A stretch of 64,000 bases of DNA from Rhizobium leguminosarum. Its GTDB lineage: Bacteria; Pseudomonadota; Alphaproteobacteria; Rhizobiales; Rhizobiaceae. Shown piece by piece: positions 39,634-48,136 of the stretch; within the stretch, counting starts at the first letter, position 1, and each line of letters opens with the position of its first letter. The position numbers and the translations under genes were made by a program. The notes under the pieces were generated by a model. That model had not been told where the DNA came from and searched no databases. It saw only the letters and a list, made by a program, of their open reading frames with translations. The DNA lies in assembly GCF_001679785.1 (NCBI RefSeq), contig NZ_CP016286.1, positions 186,001 through 250,000 of the forward strand, written 5' to 3'.

Positions 39634-40406
39634 CGGGGTCGGTGCCCGTCGCTGAGCCCCATGTCAGGGTTCCCAAAGAGACGACCACGTGTCCAGATTC
39701 GGTCAGAGCGCAACACCATTGTTGATTGCCCAAGTACGAAATGCTCTTTGGCGGCAGGTCTGCGCTCTATCGCCTCTCGCAATCGCCGAATTGCTTCGTC
39801 TTTATCCCCTACCAGCCAAGCTGCGCTGATTGACAGCAGAGACGGGCGATTCCGGAGGGCGGCAGCGAGATGCTGCATGTCACGATGCGAGTCTAGCCAT
39901 GGGATGCCGAAGGACCGCATTTTTTCGACGAGATCAGCGGATATCAAATTCAAGTTTGAGCCTGACTCAATCGCCCACCAATGATCCTGGCCATAGGCGA
40001 GGCTCCCTAGCCGTTCCCGAATTGTCGAGTCATATTCTTTGGGTTTTCCATTGATTGCGACCTGTCCTGCAAGCGCTGCAACAGCCGCCGCGTAGACTCC
40101 GAGATTGACAGTAAACTTTCCATTTTCGCCGGAATTCGAACTGCTCGCTTGGACATTCACGACCAGCCAGTTTTCCCCATCGGCTCGGTGCCAATTGCGT
40201 CCCGACTTCTTGAAACCATGCGCCTTCAGCAGGTTCGCAAATCCAAGCTTGATAACTTCATCGATCGGCTTCCGGCGGGTGAGCTCACGGGTGAGGTCGT
40301 CCAACCCACTGGCTGCTTTGTGGTACCTCCAGTCGACCTCATTGACTCCCGCATGAATTCTGGCACCGTTGTCGCGCCATTCAGCGGGGGCAGCGAATGT
40401 CATCAT
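39555..40406 (-). CDS. DUF4304 domain protein
   Basis: A 283-residue frame from ATG 40406, whose start would overlap the divergent methyltransferase start by 10 bp. An in-frame TTG at 40304 is an alternative. The DUF4304 core is clear: VIKLGFANLLKAHGFKKSGR, WHRADGENWLVVNVQASSS, then VNLGVYAAAV. The 5' part coincides with a dispersed repeat (40277-40336) also found upstream of the kinase gene at 42412. The 3' end overlaps the carboxylesterase by 79 bp on the opposite strand, so both ends are suspect. Confidence 0.65.
   Translation of the reverse strand: MMTFAAPAEWRDNGARIHAGVNEVDWRYHKAASGLDDLTRELTRRKPIDEVIKLGFANLLKAHGFKKSGRNWHRADGENWLVVNVQASSSNSGENGKFTVNLGVYAAAVAALAGQVAINGKPKEYDSTIRERLGSLAYGQDHWWAIESGSNLNLISADLVEKMRSFGIPWLDSHRDMQHLAAALRNRPSLLSISAAWLVGDKDEAIRRLREAIERRPAAKEHFVLGQSTMVLRSDRIWTRGRLFGNPDMGLSDGHRPRHCFSCQYLCQRSSLSFSGSAPNVTP
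40277..40336. repeat. Dispersed repeat, copy 1
   Basis: About 58 bp nearly identical to 42567-42626: GGTGAGCTCAC, then GGTGAGGTCGTCCAACCCAC, then TGGCTGCTTTGTGGT. Both copies sit at the 5' side of a minus-strand gene. Confidence 0.7.
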
Positions 40407-41212
40407 CCCACTATACGCATGGATCGAGCGAGGCAGAGCAACAGCGGTTGACCGCACTGAACAGGCGGCTCAACGAGCGGTGTATCGATGCCGCACAGCT
40501 CGCCGCCGGTGAACGCGTTGTTGATTTCGGAGCCGGCCTTGGTCAGTACTCGCGGATGATGGCACGGGTCACCGGCGTCCCGGTGCTCGGGCTGGAGCGA
40601 AGTCCCGAACAGATCGCCGAGGCGTTGCGCCAGGCGGCGGCCGACGACGAGACCGCAAAGATCGAGATGAGGCAGGGCGATGTCCTCGATCCGCCCCTTC
40701 GCGACGACGAACTGGGTCAGTTCGATGTCGCTCATGCTCGCTTCGTCCTTGAGCACATACCCGACCCGCTGCAGGTCGTCCGCAACATGGCGCGCGCGGT
40801 GCGGCCGGGTGGTCGTGTGATCCTGTCCGATGACGATTACGACGGTCTGCGGCTATGGCCAGAACCCCCGGGGTTCTCGTCGATCTGGAACGCTTATCAG
40901 CGCACCTATGACAGGCATCGCAACGACCCTATCATCGGGCGTCGCCTCGTGCAGTTGCTTCACCAGGCGGATCTGCGGCCTCGCCGTAACACGCTTGTCT
41001 TCTTCGGCGGTTGCGCGGGTGATCCCGATTTCGAGGATGTGGTTCGCAACATTGCGAGCATCGTCGACGAAGCGATCGACGACATCGTGGCGACCGGGCT
41101 TTCACGAGACGCGGTGACGGCAGGTCTCGACACCTTGATCGAGTGGAGCAAGGCGCCAGATTCGGCGGTGTGGTTCGGCATGTCATGGGCGGAAGGGATT
41201 CGGCCCCTCTGA
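40397..41212 (+). CDS. SAM-dependent methyltransferase
   Basis: A 271-residue class I methyltransferase. The SAM-binding motif I is RVVDFGAGLGQYSRMMAR, motif II ends with LGLERS, and FDVAHARFVLEHIPDPLQVVRNMARAVRPGGRV spans motifs IV-VI. The C-terminal part (DDIVATGLSRDAVTAGLDTL) may bind substrate, which is unknown. Preceded by a GGGGG-rich ribosome site. Divergent from the DUF4304 gene. Confidence 0.87.
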   Translation: MSSSHYTHGSSEAEQQRLTALNRRLNERCIDAAQLAAGERVVDFGAGLGQYSRMMARVTGVPVLGLERSPEQIAEALRQAAADDETAKIEMRQGDVLDPPLRDDELGQFDVAHARFVLEHIPDPLQVVRNMARAVRPGGRVILSDDDYDGLRLWPEPPGFSSIWNAYQRTYDRHRNDPIIGRRLVQLLHQADLRPRRNTLVFFGGCAGDPDFEDVVRNIASIVDEAIDDIVATGLSRDAVTAGLDTLIEWSKAPDSAVWFGMSWAEGIRPL

Positions 41213-41430
41213 CGTCGGCAGCCCTGTATTCCAGCGAGTCCACATTCGGTCAACTCTCATCGCCCACCCGCTCGCCGAGCGCCGGGAAAGGGCAAGCAGC
41301 CCCCTCTCGGCCACCAAGGGCCGATACGAGCCGGGTTACTTCGACGCGACATTCATTCGCGTCCGACGCCAATGCGTGGTGTCAGCCCCCACTGAGGATG
41401 ATTACAGCCGTCTGCCTTCATAGCAAGGCT

Positions 41431-41664
41431 TCACGAGGCTGAGAATTTCACCATGACACCGCGCTGGCGAAAGTAGGCCTCCATTCGCTTCCTGCCGGAA
41501 CGGTTATTCTGCACGAGTCTAGCCGGGTCGAATACGGCCTCTTTCAAACCCGCCCGCGTCAACGCTGCCTTGAGGGCCGCGATATGCACATCGATGTCGG
41601 CGTTGTCCGCCTGGAGCGACTCATAAATGCGGTTTGTTGCATCTGCTACGGTCGGTTCGCTCAC
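41431..41664 (-). CDS. Small conserved rhizobial protein
   Basis: A 77-residue protein (TVADATNRIYESLQADNADIDVH; LKAALTRAGLKEAVFDPARL; GRKRMEAYFRQRG). Helical, basic C-terminus. I regard it as conserved in Rhizobium from its pattern, without a named domain. It stands alone. Confidence 0.55.
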   Translation of the reverse strand: MSEPTVADATNRIYESLQADNADIDVHIAALKAALTRAGLKEAVFDPARLVQNNRSGRKRMEAYFRQRGVMVKFSAS

Positions 41665-41776
41665 GATTACACTCCTGTTGTCGTCTGGCTGGCCTGACCG
41701 TATTGGGGTGAAACTTGTTCACGTCAATGGGTGACAATGGATTGGATCATTTCATCCGCTTTCGAAGATGAATCAC

Positions 41777-41824
41777 TCAACGGCAGGAACAGCTCCGCCA
41801 CCGTCTCATGCTCCGGCGCCTCGG
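41777..41824 (-). repeat. Duplicated gene-end remnant, copy 1
   Basis: 48 bp matching 45220-45267 with two mismatches. On the minus strand both read as the C-terminus PEHETVAELFLPL. The surrounding 41724-41912 frame is probably a decayed gene end. Confidence 0.5.
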
Positions 41825-41908
41825 GGAAGAAGGCGGCCGTCCTCACGAGCGAGCTGGCCCGGACCCGCCGACGACGCAGACTGAGAATACCCCCGGCGCT
41901 GTGGCGTT

Positions 41909-42412
41909 TCATTCAAGGGCGGTGATGGCTGGATGGGTTTGCCGATCGTAAAGCGACAACTCCTCGGCGGTTGGCGGCTCGAACAGCTTTGACCACCTAA
42001 GCAGGTCCGCCCGCGAAATGTCGAACGTGCCGGCAGGAAGCGCGGCGTTTCGCCGGCAGACCCGGTCCCAAAGCGCATCAAAGGGAACGTCGAGGAAGCA
42101 GAGGACGACGCGGGCACCAGCTGCGCGAGCTTCCTCCCGGCAGGTGTCGCGTTCTGCCCGTGACCACACTCCCCAATCCACGACGACGTTACACTGAAGC
42201 CTGATGGCACGCAGAGCGATCTGCCATTGTCGGCTCTCGACTCTACCACGGCAGGGACCAGTTTCGGCTTCCGGCGTAGAGATGCCGGGGTAAAGCCTGT
42301 GCATCCAATCGTCTCCGGTCAGACGGAGGGCAGATGCTTCATGTTCGATGATCTTGGCGAGCGACGTCTTCCCCGAACCGGGAAGACCGCAAGTGAGGTA
42401 GAGCGTGGGCAT
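41909..42412 (-). CDS. P-loop kinase-like ATPase (AAA_33)
   Basis: A 167-residue protein from ATG 42412 (MPTLYLTCGLPGSGKTSLAK). Walker A GLPGSGKTS at residues 9-17. CNVVVDWGVWSRAERDTCREEA has the region of Walker B and the lid arginine. VVLCFLDVPFDALWDRVCRRN is typical of zeta-toxin/AAA_33 small kinases. The substrate is unknown; sugar, nucleoside or antibiotic kinases share this fold. The long upstream frame passes through a dispersed repeat and was excluded. Confidence 0.82.
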   Translation of the reverse strand: MPTLYLTCGLPGSGKTSLAKIIEHEASALRLTGDDWMHRLYPGISTPEAETGPCRGRVESRQWQIALRAIRLQCNVVVDWGVWSRAERDTCREEARAAGARVVLCFLDVPFDALWDRVCRRNAALPAGTFDISRADLLRWSKLFEPPTAEELSLYDRQTHPAITALE

Positions 42413-42566
42413 TGGAAAATCTCTGATTTGGGCTTGGCAAGGGGAAGTGGCCCCGCGGTGACGTGCAGGACTGTGCTTTCGAGGCCGCAAGGCGCGGCCA
42501 ATCAGAGGTGTGTTGCCATGGTCTGTCTTGTAGGACCGCTCTGCTCGAGGGTCAAGACGGAGCGCA

Positions 42567-42626
42567 TGGGTGAGCTCACCGGTGAGGTCGTCCAACCCAC
42601 TGGCTGCTTTGTGGTGCCTCCAACAA
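42567..42626. repeat. Dispersed repeat, copy 2
   Basis: Second copy of the 40277-40336 repeat, including a perfect 12-bp palindrome GGTGAGCTCACC (42569-42580). Confidence 0.7.
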
Positions 42627-42679
42627 TAAGCTGACTGTCAGCATCCCGCCCGCAGGCGGCGCCTTCGATGCCTCGCAAA

Positions 42680-43024
42680 TCAAGATCCGTAAGGAGGGGC
42701 AAAGAAGCAGTTCGCGTGGTCTTCGGTTGGGTGCAAGCAAATGTGAAAATGACTGTCTCCGGACGGAATGGTGTCACCATACGGAATTCGGAAGAAGTGT
42801 TGCTTTGTGACGAGGTGATGGTCGCCCGGATTGAGCAGCACTCTGAAACCGTCAGAACCGGTGCTCACGCTGGTACTCGGAATTTCGTGGCAATCGCCTC
42901 GTTCTTTGTCCCCTCGGCAGCAAGCGGGTGGATAGATCCATCCCGACTCGGTGTCGTGGGCGGTAGCGCCATTCCAGCAAGACAGCGTCGATAGGATAGC
43001 TGAGAAATACAAAGCGCGATTCAT
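42680..43024 (-). CDS. Small exported Cys/His-rich protein
   Basis: A 114-residue protein from ATG 43024. It has a signal peptide (ALYFSAILSTLSCWNGATA). The mature domain has paired cysteines (PPACCRGDKERGDCHEIP; HICLHPTEDHANCF) and several His, a plausible metal site or disulfide-stabilised periplasmic domain. Homologues are frequent as uncharacterised rhizobial proteins by my recollection. No function assigned. Confidence 0.65.
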   Translation of the reverse strand: MNRALYFSAILSTLSCWNGATAHDTESGWIYPPACCRGDKERGDCHEIPSTSVSTGSDGFRVLLNPGDHHLVTKQHFFRIPYGDTIPSGDSHFHICLHPTEDHANCFFAPPYGS

Positions 43025-43360
43025 CTTTTGTGTTCCGGGGGCGGCAGGTCGCAAATCTGCCGGCAATTGTGAGCGAGGTCCTGCCGCATGTAACGAACGG
43101 ACTCCGATCAAATGACGATATTTCCCCGATCGGCATCTTTGCCCGACCCCGTTTCGAATTAGAAAGGCATTTGCTGATATGGTCGCCCGCGAATTCCTCG
43201 ACGCCGACCAAGGCAGGAGATGCGTCATGGACGTTTCATGACGCAGATGTTGTTCGCATCGCGGCTCGACTGGTCTATCCGTCCAACGGATATGATCTGG
43301 GGACCGGCGGCTTGTGACAGCGCCGCATCTGACGCGCGGTTTGGCCGCCGCTGGCCGGCG
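43025..43360. other. Intergenic region, nothing recognised
   Basis: A 336-bp gap between two minus-strand genes. The plus-strand frames across it have no ribosome site or recognisable product. It should contain the promoter of the small exported protein. Confidence 0.4.
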
Positions 43361-44884
43361 TCATTCGGGAAGCCCTGCCGTTCGCAAGGCCGCTGCCAGC
43401 GCGTCCATCAAGTACGGCTGAAACAGGTTCGTTCGCACGTAGCCGCCGACCGAGAAATTCGGCGCCACCTCGATCAGTCGTCGTGCCGCAGAGTGCGCGG
43501 CTTCGACATTGCCAAGGCCGACGTGGCTGGCCGCCAGATAGGCGTACGGGATGCTGAAGCCGGGATTTGCCCGGACCGCCAGAGCGGCGTATCTGGCTGC
43601 GTCGGCGAAGGCGCCGGCAAAGAGGTGGGTCAGGGCGAGTGCGCAGTAGGGATGGTAGCTCAGCGGATCGTCGAGCGGGCTCAGCCGCAGCGCCTTGTGC
43701 GCATGTTCCACCGCCCGCTGGTGTCGCTCGCTGTGGGCACTGACCAAAGCGCTGAAGCCAAAGGCCAGGGCCGAATTGTTGTTCAATGCGAGAGCCCGGT
43801 CGAGCACCTCGACGGCGGCGTCGTAGTCCCGGGTGAGGTTGGCGCGGACGAACGCGCCGATGCTCATCGCCTGCGGGTCGTCGCTGTTGATGCCTAACGC
43901 AATGTCGGCGTGGCTGAGTGCGGTCGCCTTGTCTGCGGGATCCAACCCGTTGCGCAGGTAGCGCTGCTCGTAACACCATGCGGCATAGCCATGCGCAGCG
44001 ACATAGTCGGGCTGAAGCTCGATCGAGCGCGCCAGCAATTGCAGGGCCTTGTCCGTCTCGACGGGCGTGTTCGCGTGGGCGTGCGGCAGCGCCCGAAGGT
44101 AGAGATCGTACGCGTCCAGACTTTCGGGCCGCTTGCGGTGCGCACGCTCGATCTCCGCACGGCGGACACTCGGTTCGATCGAACCCACGATCTGCTCAGT
44201 CAACTGATCCTGGAGATCGAACACGTCCGTTGCCGCGCCCTCGAACCTGTCGGCCCAGACATTAGTGGCCGATGCGCCGTCGACAAGCTGGGCATTGATC
44301 CTCAGCCTCCCCCCGGACTGCCGCAAGCTGCCCTGCAGCAGGTAGCGAACGCGTAGTTCGGCGGCAATTGTGCGCAGATCGGCTTTCTCGCCCCTGAAGC
44401 CGAAGGAGGAATTGCGTGCGATGACGAACAGACCCGGGATCTTCGAGAGGTTGGTGATGATGTCCTCGACCAGCCCATCGGCGAAGTAGTCATTGGGCTC
44501 GTCGCCGCGCATGGTGGCGAACGGCAGCACGGCGATCGAAGGGCCGCCGAGCGCACTCTCGTCGCTACGCTCCAGCGACAGGCGGTAGCCCCGCCGCGAG
44601 ACGGTGGCCAAGACCGCATACCGGTCGTCGCCGAGCGCTCGCCGGATCTCGTGGATGCATTGAACGAGACTGTCGTCGGTAACGGCGGCGCCTCCCCAGA
44701 CGGCTTCAAGCAGCTCGGCCTTGCTGACCAGCCTGTTCGCGTTCTGGACGAGGTGGCGAAGGACCGCAAAGGCCTGCGGCCTGAGGGCGATTGCATCGCC
44801 GTTCTCAGGCCGGAGCGTCTCGCCTTCCAGGTCGACGACAACCTTGTTGAGGATAAGGGTGGCAGTTGCTGGCGAACCGACCAT
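43361..44884 (-). CDS. CadC/OmpR-type winged-helix regulator with TPR domain
   Basis: A 507-residue protein. N-terminal Trans_reg_C winged helix (LRPQAFAVLRHLVQNANRLV, TDDSLVQCIHEIRRALGDD, VSRRGYRL; residues about 30-105). A FlgO/adenylate-cyclase-associated domain follows (SIAVLPFATMRGDEPNDYFADG; NVWADRFEG). A C-terminal half of TPR-like helices (ALQLLARSIELQPDYVAAHG; AVEVLDRALALNNNSALAFG) completes it. No transmembrane helix is visible. This architecture is common in rhizobia, often linked to adenylate cyclases; the target genes are unknown. Confidence 0.85.
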   Translation of the reverse strand: MVGSPATATLILNKVVVDLEGETLRPENGDAIALRPQAFAVLRHLVQNANRLVSKAELLEAVWGGAAVTDDSLVQCIHEIRRALGDDRYAVLATVSRRGYRLSLERSDESALGGPSIAVLPFATMRGDEPNDYFADGLVEDIITNLSKIPGLFVIARNSSFGFRGEKADLRTIAAELRVRYLLQGSLRQSGGRLRINAQLVDGASATNVWADRFEGAATDVFDLQDQLTEQIVGSIEPSVRRAEIERAHRKRPESLDAYDLYLRALPHAHANTPVETDKALQLLARSIELQPDYVAAHGYAAWCYEQRYLRNGLDPADKATALSHADIALGINSDDPQAMSIGAFVRANLTRDYDAAVEVLDRALALNNNSALAFGFSALVSAHSERHQRAVEHAHKALRLSPLDDPLSYHPYCALALTHLFAGAFADAARYAALAVRANPGFSIPYAYLAASHVGLGNVEAAHSAARRLIEVAPNFSVGGYVRTNLFQPYLMDALAAALRTAGLPE

Positions 44885-45315
44885 GACGATCCTCAGGTGT
44901 GACGGATCCGTCGCCTAGCATACACCAGGTCTTCGCCGACGGCTCTTCATTCTTTCAGGGGTCTGGCCGGCGCAATTTTGGCAAATGACCGGAACTCGCT
45001 CGTTACTCGGACGCGGCGTGGTGTGTGGTCGCAATGAAGCACGACCGCGCAGGAGCGAAAAACGAAGTCTACCGCCCAATCTTGTCCGGTCGCTCCGTGA
45101 CCCTCCTGGGGCGCAAAGCAGCCTTATCCTTCGATGACGAAAAACCTTCACCGGGGTGGACAACGGCTTGTCCGCTTCTGGCGACCAGAAGGGACAAGCT
45201 GCCATCCGGCTGTGCTATTTCAACGGCAGGAACAGCTCCGCGACCGTCTCATGCTCCGGCACCTCGGAACACCACGCCCGATAGGGTCAAGAGACCCCAA
45301 CGCGAGCACCCGTCG
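44885..45315. other. Intergenic region with a decayed gene end
   Basis: No complete gene. It holds 45220-45267, the second copy of the remnant at 41777-41824 (minus-strand reading PEHETVAELFLPL). The rest shows no recognisable feature. Confidence 0.5.
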
Positions 45316-46347
45316 TCACGCTTTCACCGCCGAGAAAAACAGAAACCGCGGCTTGGTCGTCAGGCTCTGATAGGCCTGCGGAAAAAGCGTCCGGGCGCGC
45401 GGGTCGGGCTGGGGCTCGCTGACGATATCGATCTGAAATCCGGCCGACTTCAGCGCGTCGAACATGGCATGCAGCGGCCGGTGCCAGAAGCGCATGGCGA
45501 TATCCTTGCCGCCGCGCTGCCAGGTCTCATCGAAGCTGTAGGTCTCGAAATAATTGTCGCGGCCGGTCGAGGCGTGATCCATGAAGGGATGGTGGGTGGA
45601 AAAGACCAGGCGGCCGCCTTCGGGCAGCAGCCGGTTGAATTCCGAAAGCGGCTTCGACCAGTCGGGCAGATAATGCATGACGAGCGAGGCAAGGATCAGA
45701 TCGAAAGCTCTGTCCGCAAACGGCAATGCTTCGTTCAGATCAGCCGTTAGCAGGCGCGCGCGCCCTTCCAGCCGACGTTGCGCGATCTCAAGCATGCCCG
45801 CACTGGCGTCGATCCCGGTCACAACAGCCCCGCGCTCGATGAGCGCTGCTGAATGCGCCCCGCCGCCGCATCCCGCATCGAGCACGGAAAGCCCGGCGAC
45901 ATTGCCAACCAGGGCAAGAATAGCCGGCCGCTCGTAATAGGCATTCCAGGCATTGACCTCGTTATCGGCGTCATAAGCCGCCGCGAAGGCATCATAATCA
46001 TTCTCGGCCAAGATTTTCCCCTTTCCGAAGACTGTTCGAAGACGCCTGTGTGTCAGAAGCTTGCTCGATCGACCTGCAAATAGGCCGAGATCGCTTCGGC
46101 CGTAAGCAGGGAAGCGCGATGAACGGCCTCGCTTGGAGGTCCGAGCGCCATAGACATAGGCAGCAACCGTTTCGCATGTCGCGCCCTGCAGGATCATGTT
46201 GGCAGCCTGAAGGAGATAGGTGTCGTATTCATCGGCTGCGTTGCTTCGCCAAGCCGGATCATCGAGCTGACGAATTCCGATAGAATCCCAATGATCCCAC
46301 CCAATTTTGGGGAGGGCGCGAATGTCGATCTTGATGTGTTCACTCAT
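45316..46347 (-). CDS. Class I methyltransferase with fused N-terminal small-protein domain
   Basis: A 343-residue frame from ATG 46347. Residues 1-70 (IDIRALPKIGWDHWDSIGIRQ, DEYDTYLLQAANMILQGAT) look like a complete small rhizobial protein. An unconserved Arg/Ser-rich linker follows. From about residue 115 (AENDYDAFAAAYDADNEVNAW) a methyltransferase begins, with motif I LSVLDAGCGGGAHSAALIERG and motif post-I VTGIDAS, and FDLILASLVMHYLPDWSKPL. A TTG at the head of that domain could be its own start. The fusion probably arose by deletion between two genes. Confidence 0.75.
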   Translation of the reverse strand: MSEHIKIDIRALPKIGWDHWDSIGIRQLDDPAWRSNAADEYDTYLLQAANMILQGATCETVAAYVYGARTSKRGRSSRFPAYGRSDLGLFAGRSSKLLTHRRLRTVFGKGKILAENDYDAFAAAYDADNEVNAWNAYYERPAILALVGNVAGLSVLDAGCGGGAHSAALIERGAVVTGIDASAGMLEIAQRRLEGRARLLTADLNEALPFADRAFDLILASLVMHYLPDWSKPLSEFNRLLPEGGRLVFSTHHPFMDHASTGRDNYFETYSFDETWQRGGKDIAMRFWHRPLHAMFDALKSAGFQIDIVSEPQPDPRARTLFPQAYQSLTTKPRFLFFSAVKA

Positions 46348-46422
46348 GTCGCAACTTTTTACGATAAACGTTGCCGACACAACTGGGCCGGAAGCGGTCC
46401 TGCTGGCAAGCCCTTGCCACGC

Positions 46423-46866
46423 CTACGGCGTAACCGTCAGCCTGGCTTCCATCCCGGCTTCGTAGTGTCCCTTCATATTGCAAAAGAGCAGGTAGGTCCC
46501 AGGCACCAGCCTGGCATTCAGTTTGCCGCTGGCCCCCGGTTTCAGATCGGAAACCTCCCCAAGGCTTTTCAGCTTTGATTCATCGACGCGGTTTTTGGCA
46601 GCGTTGACCGGAATAGGCAGGTCCGGAGATTTCAGGCGAACGACGAGCATTTCATGCTGCTCCGTCATCGCATCATTATGGACTGCGAAGGTCGCGGGCC
46701 CGGCTTTCACCGTTGGCGGGTCGAGCTTCAGCGACATTGCACCGCCGCCCTCTCCATCTTCCGTGACATTGATCACGGTGGCGGCCGCAAAGCTTGCTCC
46801 GGGCAAACAGGCGAGAATGGCAGCTCCGGCGAAAAGGGGCAGCAGTCTGGCACGTGGTTTCATCAT
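46423..46866 (-). CDS. Exported cupredoxin-type copper protein
   Basis: A 147-residue protein with a signal peptide (LLPLFAGAAILACLPGASFA). Type-1 copper ligands are visible: His in MTEQHEMLVV and the Cys-His-Met cluster in YLLFCNMKGHYEAGM. It matches small plastocyanin/sulfocyanin-like rhizobial proteins. It should carry electrons or bind copper in the periplasm. Stands alone with GGAG upstream. Confidence 0.85.
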   Translation of the reverse strand: MMKPRARLLPLFAGAAILACLPGASFAAATVINVTEDGEGGGAMSLKLDPPTVKAGPATFAVHNDAMTEQHEMLVVRLKSPDLPIPVNAAKNRVDESKLKSLGEVSDLKPGASGKLNARLVPGTYLLFCNMKGHYEAGMEARLTVTP

Positions 46867-47196
46867 TGGTCTCCGTCGGGGTTTAAGAGTGGGGCGCTGA
46901 GAAGGTTGCTCAAGCCAAGGGTCATCCGGCGTGGCACGCAGTGGTCGCTGTCGTCATCGAAGGCTCGCTGGTTGTCGGTTTCGATCGCGGGAAGGGAGGC
47001 GTCCACTGCGTGCCGCACGAGAGCTGGTAGCGCGCCATTCTTGCGCGCACTTTGCCGGGATCATACCAATCCGTAAGAAATGCAGCCCCGGCCGTTCGAC
47101 CTCCGCACTTTACCAAAATGTATAGTTCCAGCGAGGTCCCCGTGAGGTTTGGAGCGCAGGCTTGGCGCCATCATTGTCAAGTCGAGGCCAGCTCTC

Positions 47197-48000
47197 ATGA
47201 ACATGCGCACCACACCTGCCGCCCTTATGCCGGCGATCCATCCGGTCAGCCTGCGGGTCAACACCTACCTGATCAATCTCGACCGGGCGCCATTGCGCCG
47301 GTTTCGAATGGAACGCCTGCTGGCAAGCTTCGGCCTTGCCTTCGAGCGGGTGGCGGCGGTCGATGGCGCGGGGCTGAGCCTGCCGCATCCGGGCTTCGAC
47401 GAAGCAGCCTATCTCAGCCGGCACGGCCGCCGGCCGAACCCTTTCGAGATCGGCTGTTATCTCAGCCATGTCGAATGCGCCAAGCGCTTCCTTGCCAGCA
47501 ATGCCGAGTTCGCGCTCATTCTGGAAGACGATCTCGATTTCGATGACGATCTGGCCGAGCTGCTCGATGCCGCCCTCGAGCACCAGGCGCGCTGGGACAT
47601 CCTGCGGCTGTCGACCGTCAATTCCGGGCGAAAGCACAAGGTGGAGCCGCTGACCGCGTCGCGCTCGCTCGCCATTGCGCTGACCCGCGAGAAGGGGTCC
47701 GGCGCTTATCTGATCAACCGCAAGGCAGCGGAGTGGATCGCCGGTGCGCTTGTCCCCATGCGCCTGCCCTATGATCTCGCCTTCGATCTGGAGTTCGATG
47801 ATGGGCTGAGCGCCTGTTTCGTCGATCCGGCGCCGGTGAGCCAAAGGGCCGATCCCTGTTCCCAGATCCAGGCAGGGCTGTCGGCATACCGGCTTGGCCG
47901 CCGCCGGCCGTGGAGCGTCCTGCCCTATCGCACGGCGACTGAGGTGCGCCGCTTTGCTCGCCGCTTCCGCCGGCTCGCGGCTTGGCGGATGGGAGGTTAG
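47197..48000 (+). CDS. Glycosyltransferase family 25 (LPS-type)
   Basis: A 267-residue protein from ATG 47197. The GT25 pattern is clear: VNTYLINLDRAPLRRFRMER near residue 22, EIGCYLSHVECAKRF, the acidic DxD-like FALILEDDLDFDDDL, and GSGAYLINRKAAEWI. It likely adds a sugar to lipopolysaccharide in the cytoplasm. An earlier in-frame start at 47149 lacks a ribosome site. Confidence 0.85.
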   Translation: MNMRTTPAALMPAIHPVSLRVNTYLINLDRAPLRRFRMERLLASFGLAFERVAAVDGAGLSLPHPGFDEAAYLSRHGRRPNPFEIGCYLSHVECAKRFLASNAEFALILEDDLDFDDDLAELLDAALEHQARWDILRLSTVNSGRKHKVEPLTASRSLAIALTREKGSGAYLINRKAAEWIAGALVPMRLPYDLAFDLEFDDGLSACFVDPAPVSQRADPCSQIQAGLSAYRLGRRRPWSVLPYRTATEVRRFARRFRRLAAWRMGG

Positions 48001-48136
48001 AGCATGTCGCGCAAAACTGCTCAGCGGTTTTCTGCGCTGTTCGGTAGCAACTGCCACCTGACGTTTACTCCATCGAAGGATATTCCGGATCCGATCACTG
48101 TGTGCTAGAAGTCGTGCGAGCGTCGGGGGACACGAC

